Assembly (NCBI RefSeq): GCF_051014445.1
Contig: NC_135134.1
Location: 3,749,672-3,813,671, forward strand
Reading direction: 5' to 3'
Length of the DNA stretch: 64,000 nucleotides
Origin: Colletes latitarsis
Taxonomy: Eukaryota > Arthropoda > Insecta > Hymenoptera > Colletidae
The translations under genes were made by a program, and so were the position numbers. This document shows positions 29,401 to 42,383 of the stretch, piece by piece; position 1 is the first letter of the stretch, and every line of letters begins with the position of its first letter. Under the pieces are notes generated by a model that searched no databases, was not told the DNA's origin, and saw only the letters and a program-made list of their open reading frames with translations.

Positions 29401-30666
29401 TGACAAGACCCTGGGTTTCTTCTGGTTTGGATCATGTAGTAATGTGGTACCACACTGAAACAGTCTTTTAAACCTGGTTTCGATCAATATTTTAGAGGAT
29501 ATCGCAAGTTAGGTCTAGGTTGGGCCTGGGATTTGCCCTCATCAGACACATACTTTCGCATTCTTCACATACTTGTTGAACAGATCCTGGGTTTTTTCTG
29601 GTTTGGATCGCGTAGAAATGTGGTACCACACTGAAACATACAATTAAATCTGGTCTTGATAAATATTTTAGAGGATATCGCAAGTTAGGTCTAGGTTGGG
29701 CCTGGGATTTGCCCTCATCAGACACATACTTTCGCATTCTTCACATACTTGTTGAACAGATCCTGGGTTTTTTCTGGTTTGGATCGCGTAGTAATGTGGT
29801 ACCACACTGAAACAGTAAATTAAACCTGGTTTCGATCAATATTTTAGAGGATAACGCAAGTTAGGTCTGGGATAGATCCGGGATTTGCCCTCATCAGGGT
29901 CATATTTTCGCATTTTTCACATACTTGTTGAACAGATCCCAGGCTATTTCTGGTTTCGATCACGTAGTAATGTGGTACCACACTGAAAGAGTCAATTAAA
30001 CCTGGTTTCGATCAATATTTTAGAGGATAACGCATGTTATGTCTAGGTTGGGCCTGGGATTTGCCCTCAGCAGGCTCATACTTTCGCATATTTCTCATAC
30101 TTGATGGCCAGATCCTGGGCTTTTTCTGGACTGGATCACGTAGTAATGTGGTACCACACTGGAACAGTCCATTAAACCTGGTTTCGATCAATATTTTAGA
30201 GGATAACGCAAGTTAGGTCTGGGATAGCTCCGGGATTTGCGCTCATCAGGGTCATATTTTCGCATTTTTCACATACTTGTTGAACAGATCCCTGGCTATT
30301 TCTGGTTTGGATCACGTAGTAATATGGTACCACACTGAAACAGTCAATTAAACCTGGTTTCGATCAATATTTTAGAGGATAACGCATGTTATGTCTAGGT
30401 TGGGCCTGGGATTTACCCTCGTCAGACACATACTTTCGCATTCTCCACATACCTGTTTAGCAGATCCTGGGAATTTTTCTGGTTTGGATCAGGTAGTAAT
30501 GTGGTACCACACTGAAACAGTCCATTAAACCTGGTTTCGATCACTATTTTAGAGGATAACGCATGTTATGTCTAGTTTAGGCCGGGGATTTGCCCTCATC
30601 AGACACATCCTTTCGCATTCTCCACATACTTGTTGAACGGATCCTGGGTTTTTTCTGGTTTGGATC
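26424..30666. repeat. Higher-order satellite block, copy B
   Basis: Paralogue of 20,440-25,386 that lacks four whole monomers at about 28,659. Shared rare variants include the GTACCGCACTGAAGC segment, TTTCCATCAATATT with GAGGACAACGC, and CACATACCTGTTTAGCAGATCC. The loss of an exact number of monomers points to unequal recombination between homologous positions rather than random deletion. Confidence 0.82.
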
Positions 30667-33600
30667 GCGTAGAAATGTGGTACCACACTGAAACATACAA
30701 TTAAATCTGGTCTTGATAAATATTTTAGAGGATATCACAAGTTAGGTCTAGGTTGGGCCTGGGATTTGCCCTCATCAGACACATACTTTCGCATTCTTCA
30801 CATACTTGTTGAACAGATCCTGGGTTTTTTCTGGTTTGGATCGCGTAGTAATGTGGTACCACACTGAAACATTCAATTAAACCTGGTTTCCATCAATATT
30901 TTAGAGGACAACGCAAGTTAGGTCTGGGATAGGACTGGGATTTGCCCTCATCAGGGTCATATTTTCGCATTTTTCACATACTTGTTGAACAGATCCCTGG
31001 CTATTTCTGGTTTGGATTACGTAGTAATGTAGTACCACACTGAAACAGTCAATTAAAACTGGTTTCGATCAATATTTTAGAGGATAACGCATGTTATGTC
31101 TAGGTTGGGCTTGGGATTTGCCCTCATCAGACACATATTTTCGCGTTCTACACATACTTGATGAACGGATCTTGGGTTTATTATGGTTTGGATCACGTAG
31201 TAATGCGGTGCCACACTGAAACATTCAATTAAACCTGGTTTCGATCAATATTTTTGAGGATAACGCATGTTAGGTCTGGGTTAGGTCTAGGATTTGCCCT
31301 CAGCAGGCTCATACTTTCGCATTTTTCACATACTTGTTGAACAGATCCTGAGTTTTTCTGGTATGGATCACGTAGTAATGTGGTACCACACTGAAACAGT
31401 CCATTAAACCTGGTTTCGATCAATATTTTAGAGGATAACGCAAGTTAGGTCTAGGTTAGGCCTGGGATTTTCCCTCATCAGACACATACTTTCGCATTCT
31501 TCACATACTTGTTGATCGGATCCTGGGTTTTTTTCTGGTTTGGAACACGTAGTAATGTGGTACCACACTGAAAAAGTCCACTAAACCTGGATTCGATGAA
31601 TATTTTAGAGAATGACTCATGTTAGATCTAGGTCAGGTCTGGGATTTGCTCTCATCGGTCTCGTACTTTCGCATATTTCTCATACTTGATGGCCAGATTC
31701 TGGGCTTTTTCTGGTTTGGATCCCGTAGTAATGTGGTACCACACTGAAACAGTCCATTAAACCTGGTTTCGATCAATATTTTAGAGGATAACGCCAGTTA
31801 TGTCTGGTATAGGTTCGGGATTTGCCCTCGTCAGGCTCATACTTTCGCATTCTCCACATACTTGTTGACCAGATCCTGGGTTTTTTCTGGTTTGGAACAC
31901 GTAGTAATGTGGTACCACACTGAAAAAGTCCATTAAACCTGGATTCGATGAATATTTTGGAGAATGACTCATGTTAGATCTAGGTCAGGTCTGGGATTTG
32001 CTCTCATTAGTCTCGTACTTTCGCATATTTCTCATACTTGATGGCCAGATTCTGGGCTTTTTCTGGTTTGGATCCCGTAGTAATGTGGTACCACACTGAA
32101 ACAGTCCATTAAACCTGGTTTCGATCAATATTTTAGAGGATAACGCAAGTTAGGTCTGGGATAGGTCCGGGATTTGCCCCCATCAGGGTTATATTTTCGC
32201 ATTTTTCACATACTTGTTGAACAGATCCCTGGCTATTTCTGGTTTGGATTACGTAGTAATGTGGTACCACACTGAAACAGTCAATTAAACCTGGTTTCGA
32301 TCAATATTTTAGAGGATAACACATGTTATGTCTAGGTTGGGCTTGGGATTTGCCGTCATCAGACACATACTTTCGCATTCTCCACATACTTGTTAAACAG
32401 ATCCTGGGTTTTTTCTGATTTGGATCACGTAGTAATGTGGTACCACAATGAGACAGTCCATTAAACCTGGTTTCGATGAATATTTTAGAGGATAATGCAT
32501 GTTATGTCTAGTTTAGGCCGGGGATTTGCCGCCGTCAGACACATATTTTCGCGTTCTTCACATACTTGTTGAACAGATCCTGGGTTTTTTCTGGTTTGGA
32601 TCACGCAGTAATGTGGTACCACACTGAAACATTCAATTAAATCTGGTCTTGATAAATATTTTAGAGGATAACGCATGTTAGGTCTGGGTTAGGTCTAGGA
32701 TTTGCCCTCAGCAGGTTCATACTTTCGCATACTTCTCATACTTGATGGCCAGATCCTGGGCTTTTACTGGATTGGATCACGTAGAAATGTGGTACCACAA
32801 TGAAACAGTCCATTAAACCTGGTTTCGATCAATATTTTAGAGGATAACGCATGTTATGTCTAGTTTACGCCGGGGATTTGCCGTCATCAGACACATATTT
32901 TCGCGTTCTACACATACCTGTTAAACAGATCCTGGGTATTTTTCTGGTTTGGATCAGGTAGTAATGTGGTACCACACCGAAACAGTCGATTAAACCTGGT
33001 TTCGGTCAATATATTTGAGGATGACGCATGTTAGGTCTGGGATAGGACTGGTATTTGCCCTCATCAGGGTCATATATTCGCATTTTTCACATACTTGCGG
33101 AACAGATCCCTGGCTATTTCTGGTTTGGATCACGTAATAATGTGGTACCACTCTGAAACAGTCCATTAAACCTGGTTTCGATCAATATTTTAGACGATAA
33201 CGCATGTTATGTCTGGGATAGGTCTGGGATTTGCCCTCGTCAGGCTCATACTTTCGCATTCTCCACATACTTGTTGACGAGATCCTGGGTTTTTTCCGGT
33301 TTGGATCACGTAGTAATGTGGCACCACACTGAAACAGACCTTTAAACCTGGTTTCGATCAATATTTTAGAGGATATCGCAAGTTAGGTCTAGGTTAGGCC
33401 TTGGATTTTCCCTCATCAGACACATACTTTCGCATTCTTCACATACCTGTTGAACAGATCCTAGGTTTTTTCTGATTTGGATCACGTAGTAATGTGGTAC
33501 CACAATGAGACAGTCCATTAAACCTGGTTTCGATCAATATTTTAGAGGATAATGCATGTTATGTCTAGTTTAGGCCGGGGATTTGCCGCCGTCAGACACA

Positions 33601-33989
33601 TATTTTCGCGTTCTTCACATACTTGTTGAACAGATCCTGGGTTTTTTCTGGTTTGGATCACGCAGTAATGTGGTACCACACTGAAACATTCAATTAAATC
33701 TGGTCTTGATAAATATTTTAGAGAATAATGCATGTTAGGTCTGGGTTAGGTCTAGGATTTGCCCTCAGCAGGTTCATACTTTCGCATACTTCTCATACTT
33801 GATGGCCAGATCCTGGGCTTTTACTGAATTGGATCACGTAGTAATGTGGTACCACAATGAGACAGTCCATTAAACCTGGTTTCGATCAATATTTTAGAGG
33901 ATAATGCATGTTATGTCTAGTTTAGGCCGGGGATTTGCCGCCGTCAGACACATATTTTCGCGTTCATCACATACTTGTTGAACAGATCC

Positions 33990-35330
33990 TGGGTTTTTTC
34001 TGGTTTGGATCACGCAGTAATGTGGTACCACACTGAAACATTCAATTAAATCTGGTCTTGATAAATATTTTAGAGGATAACGCATGTTAGGTCTGGGTTA
34101 GGTCTAGGATTTGTCCTCAGCAGGCTCATACTTTCGCATACTTCTCATACTTGATGGCCAGATCGTGGGTTTTTTCTGGTTTGGATCACGTAGTAATGTG
34201 GTACCACACCGAAAAAGTCCACTAAACCTGGTTTCGATGAATATATTAGAGAATAACTCATGTTAGGTCTAGGTTAGGTCTGGGATTTGCTATCATCAGG
34301 CTCGTACTTTCGCATATTTCTCATACTTGTTGAACAGATCCCTGGCTATTTCTGGTTTGGATGACGTAGTAATGTGGTACCACACTGAAACAGTCAATTA
34401 AACCTGGTTTCGATCAATATTTTAGAGGATAACGCATGTTATGTCTGGGATAGGTCTGGGACTTGCCCTCGACAGGCTCATACTTTCGCATTCTCCACAT
34501 CCTTGTTGACGAGATCCTGGGTTTTTTCTGGTTTGGATCGCGTAGTAATGTGGTACCACACTGAAACATTCAATTAAATCTGGTCTTGATAAATATTTTA
34601 GAGGATAACGCATGTTAGGTCTGGGTTAGGTCTAGGATTTGTCCTCAGCAGGCTCATACTTTCGCATACTTCTCATGCTTGATGGCCAGATCGTGGGCTT
34701 TTTCTGGATTGGATCACGTAGTAATGTGGCACCACACTGAAACAGTCCTTTAAACCTGGTTTCGATCAATATTTTAGAGGATATCGCAAGTTAGGTCTAG
34801 GTTAGGCCTGGGATTTTCCCTCATCAGACACATACTTTCGCATTCTTCACATACCTGTTGAACAGATCCTGGGTTTTTTCTGGTTTGGATCACGCAGTAA
34901 TGTGGTACCACACTGAAACAGTCCATTAAACCTGGTTTCGATCAATATTTTAGAGGGTAACGCATGTTATGTCTCGGATAGGTCTGGGATTTGCCCTCGT
35001 CAGACACATACTTTCGCATTCTTCACATACTTGTTGAACAGATCCTTGGTTTTTTCCGGTTTGGATCACGTAGTAATGTGGTACCACACTGAAACAGTCC
35101 GTTAAACCTGGTTTCGATCAATATTTTAGAGGATAACGCATGTTATGTCTGGGATAGGTCTGGGATTTGCCCTCGTCAGGCTCATACTTTCGCATTCTCC
35201 ACATACTTGTTGACGAGATCCTGGGTTTTTTCCGGTTTGGATCACGTAGTAATGTGGCACCACACTGAAACAGTCCTTTAAACCTGGTTTCGATCAATAT
35301 TTTAGAGGATATCGCAAGTTAGGTCTAGGT
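33990..35330. repeat. Satellite block carrying insertion 1; empty paralogue at 40,940-42,280
   Basis: The 1.3 kb to the left of the truncated retrotransposon match 40,940-42,280 at a constant offset of 6,950 bp. That offset equals 37 x 176 plus the 438 bp contributed by the insertion and its target duplication. In the paralogue the sequence runs straight through the target motif (42,268 onward) without an insert, so the paralogue gives the pre-insertion state. Confidence 0.85.
35318..35330 (+). repeat. Target-site duplication, left copy, insertion 1
   Basis: GTTAGGTCTAGGT, the 13-bp direct repeat flanking the truncated element. It is identical to 35,756-35,768. The two A bases before it could also belong to the duplication, because the right copy follows a poly(A) run, so the true length is 13-15 bp. 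Confidence 0.95.
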
Positions 35331-35445
35331 CACCCTCGGCGGTCTGGTGCGGCCATGAACGCCCGGCCGCCGAGGGGTGGAAACGGGGTCGCGGGCGGTT
35401 GCGAGTTGGGGCTCGCAGCCGCCACTAAACGCGGCCCCGGGACGG

Positions 35446-35482
35446 ATAGCGGCGGGATGGAGTGGCCCCGTCCCGCCGCTAT
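35446..35482 (+). other. 3' UTR hairpin, intact in truncated copy
   Basis: ATAGCGGCGGGA (35,446-35,457) pairs perfectly with TCCCGCCGCTAT (35,471-35,482), a 12-bp stem. In the full-length copy (59,950-59,986) two of the five differences between the copies fall in the right arm and break two pairs. This suggests that the truncated copy keeps the ancestral form here. Confidence 0.85.
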
Positions 35483-35736
35483 GAGGCAGTGAGTCTACTG
35501 GGGGGACCGATTGTCCCCCCGGGGGATGGGCGCGAAAGCGCGGGCACGGGGAGGATACCGGAAGAATGCTTCGAGCGATTCCCGGTATCCTCCCAAAGCG
35601 TGCCGAAGGGTCACCGTGGGGTTTTTAGTGGGTAGGTCCCGCGCCTGTTGTTGTACGGGCGCGGGGAATCCCACACACCCCTCCCACCTCTCCCCAAGGA
35701 GGTGGGAGGGAGTCTTTCGAAGATTTTCCCCACGAC

Positions 35737-35755
35737 AAAAAAAAAAAAAAAAAAA
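35737..35755 (+). other. Poly(A) tail, insertion 1
   Basis: Nineteen uninterrupted A residues end the truncated element directly before the right target duplication. This is the mark of target-primed reverse transcription of a polyadenylated RNA. The lack of interruptions is consistent with a fairly recent insertion. Confidence 0.95.
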
Positions 35756-35768
35756 GTTAGGTCTAGGT
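35756..35768 (+). repeat. Target-site duplication, right copy, insertion 1
   Basis: Second copy of the 13-bp GTTAGGTCTAGGT. The satellite then resumes as TAGGCCTGGGATCTT, the same rare GATCTT variant that is present at the empty paralogue (42,268-42,305). Confidence 0.95.
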
Positions 35769-36399
35769 TAGGCCTGGGATCTTCCCTCATCAGGCTCATA
35801 CTTTCGCATACTTCTCATACTTGTTGGCCAGATCCTGGGCTTTTTCTGGATTGGATCACGTAGTAATGTGGTACCACACCGAAAAAGTCCACTAAACCTG
35901 GTTTCGATGAATATATTAGAGAATAACTCATGTTAGGTCTAGGTTAGGTCTGGGATTTGCTCTCATCAGGCTCATACTTTCGCATACTTCTCATACTTGT
36001 TGGCCAGATCCTGGGCTTTTTCTGGATTGGATCACGTAGTAATGTGGTACCACACCGAAAAAGTCCACTAAACCTGGTTTCGATGAATATATTAGAGAAT
36101 AACTCATGTTACGTCTAGGTTAGGTCTGGGATTTGCTCTCATCAGGCTCGTACTTTCGCATATTTCTCATACTTGTTGAACAGATCCCTGGCTATTTCTG
36201 GTTTGGATGACGTAGTAATGTGGTACCACACTGAAACAGTCCGTTAAACCTGGTTTCGATCAATATTTTAGAGGGTAACGCATGTTATGTCTCGGATAGG
36301 TCTGGGATTTGCCCTCGTCAGACACATACTTTCGCATTCTTCACATACCTGTTGAACAGATCCTGGGTTTTTTCTGGTTTGGATCACGCAGTAATGTGG

Positions 36400-39300
36400 T
36401 ACCACACTGAAACATTCAATTAAATCTGGTCTTGATAAATATTTTAGAGGATAACGCATGTTAGGTCTGGGTTAGGACTAGGATTTGTCCTCAGCAGGCT
36501 CATACTTTCGCATACTTCTCATACTTGATGGCCAGATCGTGGGTTTTTTCTGGTTTGGATCACGTAGTAATGTGGTACCACACCGAAAAAGTCCACTAAA
36601 CCTGGTTTCGATGAATATATTAGAGAATAACTCATGTTAGGTCTAGGTTAGGTCTGGGATTTGCTCTCATCATGCTCATACTTTCGCATACTTCTCATAC
36701 TTGTTGGCCAGATCCTGGGCTTTTTCTGGATTGGATCACGTAGTAATGTGGTACCACACCGAAAAAGTCCACTAAACCTGGTTTCGATGAATATATTAGA
36801 GAATAACTCATGTTAGGTCTAGGTTAGGTCTGGGATTTGCTCTCATCAGGCTCGTACTTTCGCATATTTCTCATACTTGTTGAACAGATCCCTGGCTATT
36901 TCTGGTTTGGATGACGTAGTAATGTGGTACCACACTGAAACAGTCAATTAAACCTGGTTTCGATCAATATTTTAGAGGATAGCGCATGTTATGTCTAGGC
37001 TGAGCTTGGGATTTGCCCTCATCAGACACATATTTTCGCGTTCTACACATACCTGTTAAACAGATCCTGGGTATTTTTCTGGTTTGGATCAGGTGGTAAT
37101 GTGGTACCACACTGAAACATTCAATTAAATCTGGTCTTGATAAATATTTTAGAGGATGACGCGTGTTAGGTCTGGGTTAGGTCTAGGATTTGTCCTCAGC
37201 AGGCTCATACTTTCGCATACTTCTCATACTTGTTGGCCAGATCCTGGGCTTTTTCTGGATTGGATCACGTAGTAATGTGGTACCACACTGAAACAGTCAA
37301 TTAAACCTGGTTTCGATCAATATTTTAGAGGATAACGCATGTTATGTCTAGGTTGGGCCTGGGATTTGCCCCTCATCAGACACATACTTTCGCATTCTTC
37401 ACATACTTGTTGAACAGATCCTGGGTTTTTTCTGGTTTGGATCGCGTAGTAATGTGGTACCACACTGAAACATTCAATTAAACCTGGTTTCGATCAATAT
37501 TTTAGAGGATAACGCAAGTTAGGTCTGGGTTAGGTCTAGGATTTGCTCTCATCGGGCTCGTACTTTCGCATATTTCTCATACTTGTTGCACAGATCCCTG
37601 GCTATTTCTGGTTTGGATCAAGTACTAATGTGGTACCACACTGAAACAGTAAATTAAACCTGGTTTCGATCAATAGTTTAGAGGATAACGCAAGTTAGGT
37701 CTGTGATAGGTCCGGGATTTGCCCTCATCAGGGTAATTTTTTCGCATTTTTCACATACTTGTTGAACAGATCCCTGGTTATTTCTGGTTTGGATCACGTA
37801 GTAATGTGGTACCACACTGAAATAGTCAATTAAACCTGGTTTCGATCAATATTTTAGAGGATAACGCATGCTATGTCTAGGTTGGGCCTGGGATTTGCCC
37901 CCATCAGACACATACTTTCGCATTCTTCACATACTTGTTGAACAGATCCTGGGTTTTTTCTGGTTTGGATCGCGTAGTAATGTGGTACCACACTGAAACA
38001 TTCAATTAAATCTGGTCTTGATAAATATTTTAGAGGATAACGCGTGTTAGGTCTGGGTTAGGTCTAGGATTTGTCCTCAGCAGGCTCATACTTTCGCATA
38101 CTTCTCATACTTGTTGGCCAGATCCTGGGTTTTTTCTGGTTTGGATCACGTAGTAATGTGGTACCACACTGAAACAGTCCATTAAACCTGGTTTCGATCA
38201 ATATTTTAGAGGATAGCGCATGTTATGTCTAGTTTAGGCCGGGGATTTGCCGTCATCAGACACATACTTTCGCATTCTTCACATACTTGTTGAACAGATC
38301 CTGGGTTTTTTCTGGTTTGGAGCGCGTAGTAATGTGGTACCACTCGAAAACAGTCCATTAAACCTGGTTTAGATCAATATTTTAGAGGATAAGGCATGTT
38401 AGGTCTGGGTTTGGTCTGGGATTTGCCCTCAGCAGGCTCATACTTTCGCATATTTCTCATACTTGATGGCCAGATCCTGGGCTTTCTCTGGATTGCATCA
38501 CGTAGAAGTGTGGTACCACACTGGAACAGTCCATTGAACCTGGTTTCGATCAATATTTTAGAGTATAACGCAAGTTAGGTCTAGGTTAGGCCTGGGATCT
38601 TCCCTCAGACACATACTTTCGCATTCTTCACATACTTGTTGAACGGATCCTGGGTTTTTTCAGGTTTGGATCACGTAGTAATGTGGTACCACACTGAAAC
38701 ATTCAATTAAAACTGGTCTTGATAAGTATTTTAGAGGATAACGCATGTTAGGTCTGGGATAGGTCTGGGATTTGCCCTCGTCGGGCTCATACTTTCGCAT
38801 TCTCCACATACTTGTTGACGAGATCCTGGGTTTTTTCTGGTTTGGATCGCGTAGTAATGTGGTACCACGCTGAAACATTCAATTAAATCTGGTCTTGATA
38901 AATATTTTAGAGGATAACGCATGTTAGGTCTGGGTTAGGTCTAGGATTTGTCCTCAGCAGGCTCATACTTTCGCATACTTCTCATACTTGATGGCCAGTT
39001 CGTTGGCTTTTTCTGAATTGGATCACGTAGTAATGTGGCACCACACTGAAACAGACCTTTAAACCTGGTTTCGATCAATATTTTAGAGGATATCGCAAAT
39101 TAGGTCTAGGTTAGGCCTGGGATTTTCCCTCATCAGACACATACTTTCGCATTCTTCACATACTTGTTGAACAGATCCTGGGTTTTTTCTGGTTTGGATC
39201 ACGCAGTAATGTGGTACCACACTGAAACAGTCCATTAAACCTGGTTTCGATCAATATTTTAGAGGGTAACGCATGTTATGTCTCGGATAGGTCTGGGATT

Positions 39301-41095
39301 TGCCCTCGTCAGACACATACATTCGCATTCTTCACATACTTGTTGAACAGATCCTGGGTTTTTTCTAGTTTGGATCACGTAGTAATGTGGTACCACACTG
39401 AAACAGTCCATTAAACCTGGTTTCGATCAATATTTTAGAGGATAACGCATATTATGTCTGGGATAGGTCTGGGATTTGCCCTCGTCAGGCTCATACATTC
39501 GCATTCTCCACATACTTGTTGATGAGATCCTGGGTTTTTTCTGGTTTGGATCGCGTAGTAATGTGGTACCACACTGAAACATTCAATTAAATCTGGTCTT
39601 GATAAATATTTTAGAGGATAACGCATGTTAGGTCTGGGTTAGGTCTAGGATTTGTCCTCAGCAGGCTCATACTTTCGCATACTTCTCATACTTGATGGCC
39701 AGATCCTGGGCTTTTTCTGGATTGGATCACGTAGTAATGTGGTACCACACTGAAACAGTCCTTTAAACCTTGTTTCAATCAATATTTTAGAGGATATCGC
39801 AAGTTAGGTCTAGGTTAGGCCTGGGATTTTCCCTCATCAGAGACATACTTTCGCATTCTTCACATACCTGATGAACAGATCCTGGGTTTTTTCTGATTTG
39901 GATCACGTAGTAATGTGGTACCACAATGAGACAGTCCATTAAACCTGGTTTCGATCAATATTTTAGAGGATAATGCATGTTATGTCTAGTTTAGGCCGGG
40001 GATTTGCCGCCGTCAGACACATATTTTCGCGTTCTTCACATACTTGTTGAACAGATCCTGGGTTTTTTCTGGTTTGGATCACGCAGTAATGTGGTACCAC
40101 ACTGAAACATTCAATTAAATCTGGTCTTGATAAATATTTTAGAGGATAACGCATGTTAGGTCTGGGTTAGGTCTAGGATTTGCCCTCAGCAGGTTCATAC
40201 TTTCGCATACTTCTCATACTTGATGGCCAGATCCTGGGCTTTTACTGGATTGGATCACGTAGTAATGTGGTACCACAATGAAACAGTCCATTAAACCTGG
40301 TTTCGATCAATATTTTAGAGGATAACGCATGTTATGTCTAGTTTACGCCGGGGATTTGCCGTCATAAGACACATATTTTCGCGTTCTACACATACCTGTT
40401 AAACAGATCCTGGGTATTTTTCTGGTTTGGATCAGGTAGTAATGTGGTACCACACCGAAACAGTCGATTAAACCTGGTTTCGGTCAATATATTTGAGGAT
40501 GACGCATGTTAGGTCTGGGATAGGACTGGTATTTGCCCTCATCACGGTCATATATTCGCATTTTTCACATACTTGCGGAACAGATCCCTGGCTATTTCTG
40601 GTTTGGATCACGTAATAATGTGGTACCACTCTGAAACAGTCCATTAAACCTGGTTTCGATCAATATTTTAGACGATAACGCATGTTATGTCTGGGATAGG
40701 TCTGGGATTTGCCCTCGTCAGGCTCATACTTTCGCATTCTCCACATACTTGTTGACGAGATCCTGGGTTTTTTCCGGTTTGGATCACGTAGTAATGTGGC
40801 ACCACACTGAAACAGTCCTTTAAACCTGGTTTCGATCAATATTTTAGAGGATATCGCAAGTTAGGTCTAGGTTAGGCCTTGGATTTTCCCTCATCAGACA
40901 CATACTTTCGCATTCTTCACATACCTGTTGAACAGATCCTGGGTTTTTTCTGGTTTGGATCACGCAGTAATGTGGTACCACACTGAAACATTCAATTAAA
41001 TCTGGTCTTGATAAATATTTTAGAGGATAACGCATGTTAGGTCTGGGTTAGGTCTAGGATTTGTCCTCAGCAGGCTCATACTTTCGCATACTTCT
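36400..41095. repeat. Higher-order satellite block, copy C
   Basis: A block of about 27 monomers that recurs at 42,384-46,550. The offset falls in steps from 5,984 to 5,807 and then 5,455 bp, corresponding to loss of whole monomers (one, then two) in the downstream copy. Shared rare markers include GGGTTAGGACTAGGATTT at about 36,469 and 42,453, TATATTAGAGAATAACTC, and ACTTGCGGAACAGATCCC. Edges are approximate. Confidence 0.8.
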
Positions 41096-42267
41096 CATAC
41101 TTGATGGCCAGATCGTGGGTTTTTTCTGGTTTGGATCACGTAGTAATGTGGTACCACACCGAAAAAGTCCACTAAACCTGGTTTCGATGAATATATTAGA
41201 GAATAACTCATGTTAGGTCTAGGTTAGGTCTGGGATTTGCTCTCATCAGGCTCGTACTTTCGCATATTTCTCATACTTGTTGAACAGATCCCTGGCTATT
41301 TCTGGTTTGGATGACGTAGTAATGTGGTACCACACTGAAACAGTCAATTAAACCTGGTTTCGATCAATATTTTAGAGGATAACGCATGTTATGTCTGGGA
41401 TAGGTCTGGGACTTGCCCTCGACAGGCTCATACTTTCGCATTCTCCACATCCTTGTTGACGAGATCCTGGGTTTTTTCTGGTTTGGATCGCGTAGTAATG
41501 TGGTACCACACTGAAACATTCAATTAAATCTGGTCTTGATAAATATTTTAGAGGATAACGCATGTTAGGTCTGGGTTAGGTCTAGGATTTGTCCTCAGCA
41601 GGCTCATACTTTCGCATACTTCTCATGCTTGATGGCCAGATCGTGGGCTTTTTCTGGATTGGATCACGTAGTAATGTGGCACCACACTGAAACAGTCCTT
41701 TAAACCTGGTTTCGATCAATATTTTAGAGGATATCGCAAGTTAGGTCTAGGTTAGGCCTGGGATTTTCCCTCATCAGACACATACTTTCGCATTCTTCAC
41801 ATACCTGTTGAACAGATCCTGGGTTTTTTCTGGTTTGGATCACGCAGTAATGTGGTACCACACTGAAACAGTCCATTAAACCTGGTTTCGATCAATATTT
41901 TAGAGGGTAACGCATGTTATGTCTCGGATAGGTCTGGGATTTGCCCTCGTCAGACACATACTTTCGCATTCTTCACATACTTGTTGAACAGATCCTTGGT
42001 TTTTTCCGGTTTGGATCACGTAGTAATGTGGTACCACACTGAAACAGTCCGTTAAACCTGGTTTCGATCAATATTTTAGAGGATAACGCATGTTATGTCT
42101 GGGATAGGTCTGGGATTTGCCCTCGTCAGGCTCATACTTTCGCATTCTCCACATACTTGTTGACGAGATCCTGGGTTTTTTCCGGTTTGGATCACGTAGT
42201 AATGTGGCACCACACTGAAACAGTCCTTTAAACCTGGTTTCGATCAATATTTTAGAGGATATCGCAA

Positions 42268-42280
42268 GTTAGGTCTAGGT
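42268..42280 (+). other. Empty paralogue of target site 1
   Basis: GTTAGGTCTAGGT followed directly by TAGGCCTGGGATCTT, without an insert. The left flank matches that of the truncated element for about 1.3 kb, and the right flank shares 38 bp (42,268-42,305 with 35,756-35,793) including the rare GATCTT. It shows that the 13 bp were present once before insertion. Confidence 0.85.
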
Positions 42281-42383
42281 TAGGCCTGGGATCTTCCCTC
42301 ATCAGACACATACTTTCGCATTCTTCACATACCTGTTGAACAGATCCTGGGTTTTTTCTGGTTTGGATCACGCAGTAATGTGG

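Larger units (their letters stand above)
14168..35330. repeat. 176-bp satellite array, right domain, first part
   Basis: Continuation of the 176-bp array, now dominated by monomers with CAGACACATACTTTCGCATT, TGTTGACGAGATCCTGGG or TGTTGAACAGATCC, and GTTATGTCTAGGTTGGGCC. Blocks of many monomers recur at offsets that are near multiples of 176. At about 14,892 a single-base deletion makes a 175-bp unit, which is why a longer minus-strand open frame (14,701-15,021) appears there. No gene or transposon was found before 35,331. Confidence 0.97.
35331..35755 (+). mobile_element. 5'-truncated R1-clade non-LTR retrotransposon (3' UTR only)
   Basis: A 406-bp GC-rich segment plus a 19-A tail, embedded in AT-richer satellite. 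It aligns without gaps to 59,835-60,240 of the full-length element, with five substitutions (35,429, 35,471, 35,475, 35,492, 35,649; about 1.2%). It contains no ORF1 or ORF2 sequence and is dead on arrival, as expected when target-primed reverse transcription stops early. It sits in the same orientation and at the same monomer position as the full-length copy. The truncation point falls at the foot of the first hairpin shared by both copies (CCCTCGGCGG paired with CCGCCGAGGG). A short open frame crossing it into the satellite is spurious. Confidence 0.96.

Noticed and set aside
1..35330. CRISPR array
   Set aside because: The 176-bp units abut directly without unique spacers, and the context is a eukaryotic satellite.
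35331..35755. Independent SINE or structured noncoding RNA gene
   Set aside because: The segment is colinear with the last 406 bp of the full-length element. It has no A/B-box head and is best explained as a 5'-truncated copy.
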